Part shown: positions 61,098-64,000 of the stretch, one piece after another
How positions within the stretch are numbered: position 1 is the first letter of the stretch
How the letters are laid out: the number at the start of each line of letters is the position of its first letter
DNA from: Jiangella endophytica
Lineage (GTDB): Bacteria > Actinomycetota > Actinomycetes > Jiangellales > Jiangellaceae
Direction: 5' to 3'
DNA: 64,000 nt
Assembly: GCF_003427025.1 (NCBI RefSeq)
Contig: NZ_QVAI01000002.1
Location: 496,001-560,000, forward strand
The notes under the pieces: model-generated
Told to the model about the DNA's origin: nothing
Databases searched by the model: none
Seen by the model: the letters and a program-made list of their open reading frames with translations, nothing else
Translations under genes and position numbers: made by a program

Positions 61098-62387
61098 CTA
61101 CGCGACCGCCAGCCACGGGTCCTCGAGCACGGCGGCGAGGTCGCGGACGAACTCCGCGGCCTGCGCGCCGTCGATGACCCGGTGGTCCGACGACAGCGTC
61201 ATCGTCATCTTCTGCACGACCGCCAGCTCGCCGTCCTTCACACCCGGCTCGGACCGCACCGCGCCGACCGCGAGGATCGCCGCCTCCGGTGGGTTGATCA
61301 CGGCGGTGAAGTGGTCGATGCCGTACATGCCGAGGTTGCTGACCGTGAACGTGCCGCCGCTCATCTCGTCCAGGCCGAGCTTGCGGTCGCGGGCCTTGCC
61401 GGCCATCGCGCGGGTCTCGGCGGAGATGCTGGTCAGGCTCTTCGTGTCGGCGTCGCGGATGACCGGCACGACCAGCCCGGTCTCCGTCGCCACCGCGATG
61501 CCGACGTGGATGCGCCCGTGCTGCACGATCGCCTCGGGCGTGAACGAGGAGTTCACCACCGGGTGGTCGCGCAGCACGACCGCGACGGCCCGCACGATGA
61601 TGTCGTTGACGCTGACCTTCTTCTTGCCGGCCGCGACCAGCCGGTCGTTCAGCTCCGCCCGCAACCCCGACAGCGGGCCGGCGTCGACCGTCTTCGTGAC
61701 GTAGAAGTGCGGCGACGACTGCATGCTCTCGGTGAGCCGCCGGGCGATCGTCTTGCGGATCGACGTCAGCGGGATCAGCTCGTCGGTCTCCTCGACGGCC
61801 GGTGCGGCGACGGCGGCAGCCGCCGGCGTCGCGGGCGTGCTCGCGGGGGCGGCCGGAGCCGAGGCCGCAGCCTTCGCGACGTCGGCCCGGATGATCCGCC
61901 CGCCGGGGCCGGAACCCGCCACGGCCGCGAGGTCGACGCCCAGGTCGCGGGCGTCGCGCCGGGCCAGCGGCGAGGACAGGATGCGGTCGCCGTCGGCCCG
62001 GGTCGTGGCCGCCGGCGCCGGGGCGGCCGACTCGGGCTGGGCGGCGGGCACCGCCGGCTCGGCCGCAGGCGTGGGAGCGGGAGCCGGCTCGGCGGCGGGT
62101 GCCGACGCGGGTGCCGGCGCAGGCGCCGGTGCGGACCCGCCGACCGGCTCACCGGCACCGACGAGCCTGGCGATCGGCGCGCCGATCGGGGCGGTGTCGC
62201 CCTCCTTCACCAGGATCTCGCCGAGCACGCCGTCCTCGTAGGCCTCGTGCTCCATGACGGCCTTGTCGGTCTCGATCTCGACCAGGACGTCGCCGGCATG
62301 GACCTCGTCGCCGACCTGCTTGCGCCAGGCGCTGACGACCCCCTCCTCCATCGTGTCGGAGAGGCGGGGCATCAGGATGTCAGTCAT
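61098..62387 (-). CDS. dihydrolipoamide acyltransferase (E2) of a pyruvate dehydrogenase-type complex
   Basis: A 429-residue core subunit. One lipoyl domain lies at residues 1-76, with the lipoylated Lys in EIETDKAVMEHEA. An Ala/Pro-rich flexible linker, a peripheral-subunit-binding domain (ILSSPLARRDARDLGVDLAAVAGSGPGGRIIRADV), a second linker and the catalytic acyltransferase follow, ending in the active-site LSSDHRVIDGAQAAEFVRDL. GGAG lies 6 nt before the ATG. It is 10 bp downstream of the E1-beta gene. Confidence 0.94.
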   Translation of the reverse strand: MTDILMPRLSDTMEEGVVSAWRKQVGDEVHAGDVLVEIETDKAVMEHEAYEDGVLGEILVKEGDTAPIGAPIARLVGAGEPVGGSAPAPAPAPASAPAAEPAPAPTPAAEPAVPAAQPESAAPAPAATTRADGDRILSSPLARRDARDLGVDLAAVAGSGPGGRIIRADVAKAAASAPAAPASTPATPAAAAVAAPAVEETDELIPLTSIRKTIARRLTESMQSSPHFYVTKTVDAGPLSGLRAELNDRLVAAGKKKVSVNDIIVRAVAVVLRDHPVVNSSFTPEAIVQHGRIHVGIAVATETGLVVPVIRDADTKSLTSISAETRAMAGKARDRKLGLDEMSGGTFTVSNLGMYGIDHFTAVINPPEAAILAVGAVRSEPGVKDGELAVVQKMTMTLSSDHRVIDGAQAAEFVRDLAAVLEDPWLAVA

Positions 62388-62397
62388 CAGAATCTCC

Positions 62398-63405
62398 TCA
62401 GTGCGCGCCGACGGACCGGCGGCCGACGGCGTCGAGGGTCTGGTGGACGGCGGTCACGACGTCGTTCGCCGACGGCAGCGCCGCCAGCTCGAGCGACTTC
62501 GCGTAGGGCAGCGGCACCTCGGCCATCGCCACGCGCCGCACCGGGGCGTCGAGGTAGTCGAACGCGCCGTCGGAGATCGACGCGGCGACCTCCGCGCCGA
62601 TGCCGTACGTCAGCCAGTCGTCCTCCAGCACCACGGCGCAGGACGTCTTCTTGACCGATTCGATGATCGTCGGCCGGTCCAGCGGGCGCAGGCTGCGCAG
62701 GTCGACGACCTCGGCGGAGATGCCCTCCTCAGACGCCAGCTTCTCCGCGACCTGCAGCGCGACGTGCGCCATGCGCGAGTACGCGACCAGCGTGATGTCG
62801 CTGCCCTCGCGGGTGACGGCGGCCCGCCCGATCTCGCCCGCGACGTCGCCGTCGGGGACCTCGCCCTTGGTGTTGTAGAGCGCGAGGTTCTCCAGGAACA
62901 GCACCGGGTCGTTGTCGCGGATGGACGCCAGCAGCAGCGCCTTCGCATCGGCCGGCGACGACGGCGCCACCACCTTGAGGCCGGGGGTGAACGCGTAGAA
63001 CAGCTCGACGTTCTGCGAGTGCGTGGCCGCGAGTTGCTGGCCGCCGCCACCCGGCGTGCGGATGACCATCGGCACCGACTTCTGGCCGCCGAACATGCCG
63101 TAGATCTTCGCGGCGTGGTTGACGATCTGGTCCAGCGCGAGCAGCGAGAAGTTGATCGTCATGATCTCGACGACCGGGCGCAGGCCGAGCATGGCCGCGC
63201 CGACGGCGGCGCCGGTGAAGCCCTCCTCGGCGATGGGGGTGTCGCGTACGCGTTTGGGGCCGAACTCGTCCAGCAGTCCCGCGGTGATCTTGTACGACCC
63301 CTCGAAGCGGCCGATCTCCTCGCCCATCAGGAAGACGTCCGGGTCGCGGAGCATCTCGGCGCGCAAGGTGTCGTGCAGCGCCTGGCGATAACTCATGACG
63401 GCCAT
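62398..63405 (-). CDS. alpha-ketoacid dehydrogenase E1 component, beta subunit
   Basis: A 335-residue TPP enzyme subunit. Signature blocks are DVFLMGEEIGRFEGSYKITAGLLDEFGPKRVRDTPIAEEGFTGAAVGAAMLGLRPVVEIMTINF, VIRTPGGGGQQLAATHSQNVELFYAFTPGLKVVAPSSPADAKALL, and EVVDLRSLRPLDRPTIIESVKKT. Close matching to the pyruvate group (AEEGFTGAA, HSQN) favours pyruvate as substrate. It is coupled to E1-alpha: the start lies 1 bp after that stop codon. Confidence 0.94.
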   Translation of the reverse strand: MAVMSYRQALHDTLRAEMLRDPDVFLMGEEIGRFEGSYKITAGLLDEFGPKRVRDTPIAEEGFTGAAVGAAMLGLRPVVEIMTINFSLLALDQIVNHAAKIYGMFGGQKSVPMVIRTPGGGGQQLAATHSQNVELFYAFTPGLKVVAPSSPADAKALLLASIRDNDPVLFLENLALYNTKGEVPDGDVAGEIGRAAVTREGSDITLVAYSRMAHVALQVAEKLASEEGISAEVVDLRSLRPLDRPTIIESVKKTSCAVVLEDDWLTYGIGAEVAASISDGAFDYLDAPVRRVAMAEVPLPYAKSLELAALPSANDVVTAVHQTLDAVGRRSVGAH

Positions 63406-63406
63406 G

Positions 63407-64000
63407 TCAGGCTCCTACCGGGAACAGCGGGTCAGCGGGAAGGCGGCGCGAGTCGTTCGGCACCGGGCTGGCATAGGTGTAGTCGAACAGCGACGACACC
63501 TCGGGCGCGGGGCTCTTCTCGGCGAACTCGACGGCGGCCTTGACGATGCGGTGGACGTCGGCGTCGACCTCGGCCAGCTGGTCGGCGTCGGCGGCCTTGG
63601 CGGCGATCAGCTGGTCGTGCAGGCCGGCGACGGGGTCCTGGGCGCGGACCGCCTCGACCTCCTCCTTGCTGCGGTACGCGGCGGGGTCGACGACGGAGTG
63701 CCCGCGCAGACGACCGCTCACGGTCTCCAGCAGGTACGGCTTCTGCTCCTTGCGGGCCCGCTCGACGGCGATCTTCGCCGCGTCGCGGACGGCGACGACG
63801 TCGTTGCCGTCGACCCGCGCGGACTCCATGCGATACGACGCCGCGCGCTTGTACAGCTCGGGCTCGGCCGAGGACATCTCGACCGTCGTGCCCATGCCGA
63901 GGTGGTTGTTCACGACGACGAACACGATCGGCAGGTCCCAGAGCGTCGCGATGTTCAGCGTCTCGTGGAACGCGCCGATGTTCGTGGTGCCGTCGCCCAT
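63407..64000 (-). CDS. pyruvate dehydrogenase E1 component, alpha subunit (5' end outside window)
   Basis: The visible 197 residues are the C-terminal part; the frame runs off the window end. It starts inside the TPP-binding motif (GDGTTNIGAFHETLNIATLWDLPIVFVVVNN). The phosphorylation-loop-like region LRGHSVVDPAAYRSKEEVEAVRAQDPV follows, typical of the two-chain pyruvate dehydrogenases. The gene order E1-alpha, E1-beta, E2 on the minus strand indicates one operon; no E3 gene is present within the window. Confidence 0.92.
   Translation of the reverse strand: MGDGTTNIGAFHETLNIATLWDLPIVFVVVNNHLGMGTTVEMSSAEPELYKRAASYRMESARVDGNDVVAVRDAAKIAVERARKEQKPYLLETVSGRLRGHSVVDPAAYRSKEEVEAVRAQDPVAGLHDQLIAAKAADADQLAEVDADVHRIVKAAVEFAEKSPAPEVSSLFDYTYASPVPNDSRRLPADPLFPVGA

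Noticed and set aside
1-64000. CRISPR arrays, tRNA, rRNA, transposase or integrase genes
   Set aside because: None was found by reading both strands: no regularly spaced repeats, no cloverleaf pattern and no recombinase motifs.

Overview
The window is very G+C-rich, with dense short-spaced operons, many GTG/TTG starts, many apparently leaderless genes (TANNNT box 6-8 nt before the start codon), a mycothiol-type DinB-like enzyme, a deazaflavin-dependent oxidoreductase and an SEC-C/DUF5926 protein. This points to a free-living, saprophytic actinobacterium. A Jiangella-like genus would fit, but that is inference; there is no rRNA here. No tRNA, rRNA or CRISPR array was found.

Layout. (1) 0-8 kb is ordinary chromosome: arylamine N-acetyltransferase, a family 2 glycosyltransferase, arginine deiminase, a DUF5926 protein, an RsbW-like ATPase, a globin/reductase fusion and an AAA ATPase bracketed by two copies of a palindrome. 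(2) 8.4-10.9 kb holds one clearly AT-richer gene for an 801-residue protein of no recognised family, with an R-x4-H (HEPN-like) motif and a Cys/His cluster. It is the best candidate for recently acquired, undescribed biology. (3) 11-18 kb has an S15 peptidase, the fused remains of a two-component system, an AraC regulator with its DinB-like partner, and an ascorbate-type PTS (IIC-IIB-IIA). (4) 18-45 kb is an L-arabinose/arabinan utilisation island: a cytosolic GH127 with its ABC importer and LacI regulator, a WxL-like/DUF916 pair, a giant secreted (alpha/alpha)6-type enzyme, a secreted GH43, a cytochrome P450, a Tat-exported GH127/146 enzyme split by a LamG domain, and lacI-araB-araD-araA. Five copies of a 14-bp LacI-type palindrome tie the extracellular enzymes to araBDA as one probable regulon. 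(5) 45-51 kb holds small regulator/enzyme pairs, an aat-fpg operon and an EcsC protein. (6) 51-55 kb is a DNA-repair cluster (Nei, Ogt, Ada-AlkA fusion). (7) 55-64 kb has an HTH-fused MurA paralogue, a serine hydrolase, a FTCD-like cyclodeaminase with an atypical FolD, a MarR-GNAT fusion and the E2, E1-beta and E1-alpha (partial) genes of a pyruvate dehydrogenase-type complex.

How the genes work together: exported GH127/146, GH43 and the giant enzyme would release arabinose or arabino-oligosaccharides at the cell surface. The ABC importer brings oligosaccharides in, the cytosolic GH127 trims them, and AraA, AraB and AraD carry L-arabinose to D-xylulose 5-phosphate. Intergenic hairpins mark most gene ends. 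Two of them belong to repeats: a 77-bp repeat present twice and a 24-bp inverted repeat that overlaps the P450 stop codon.
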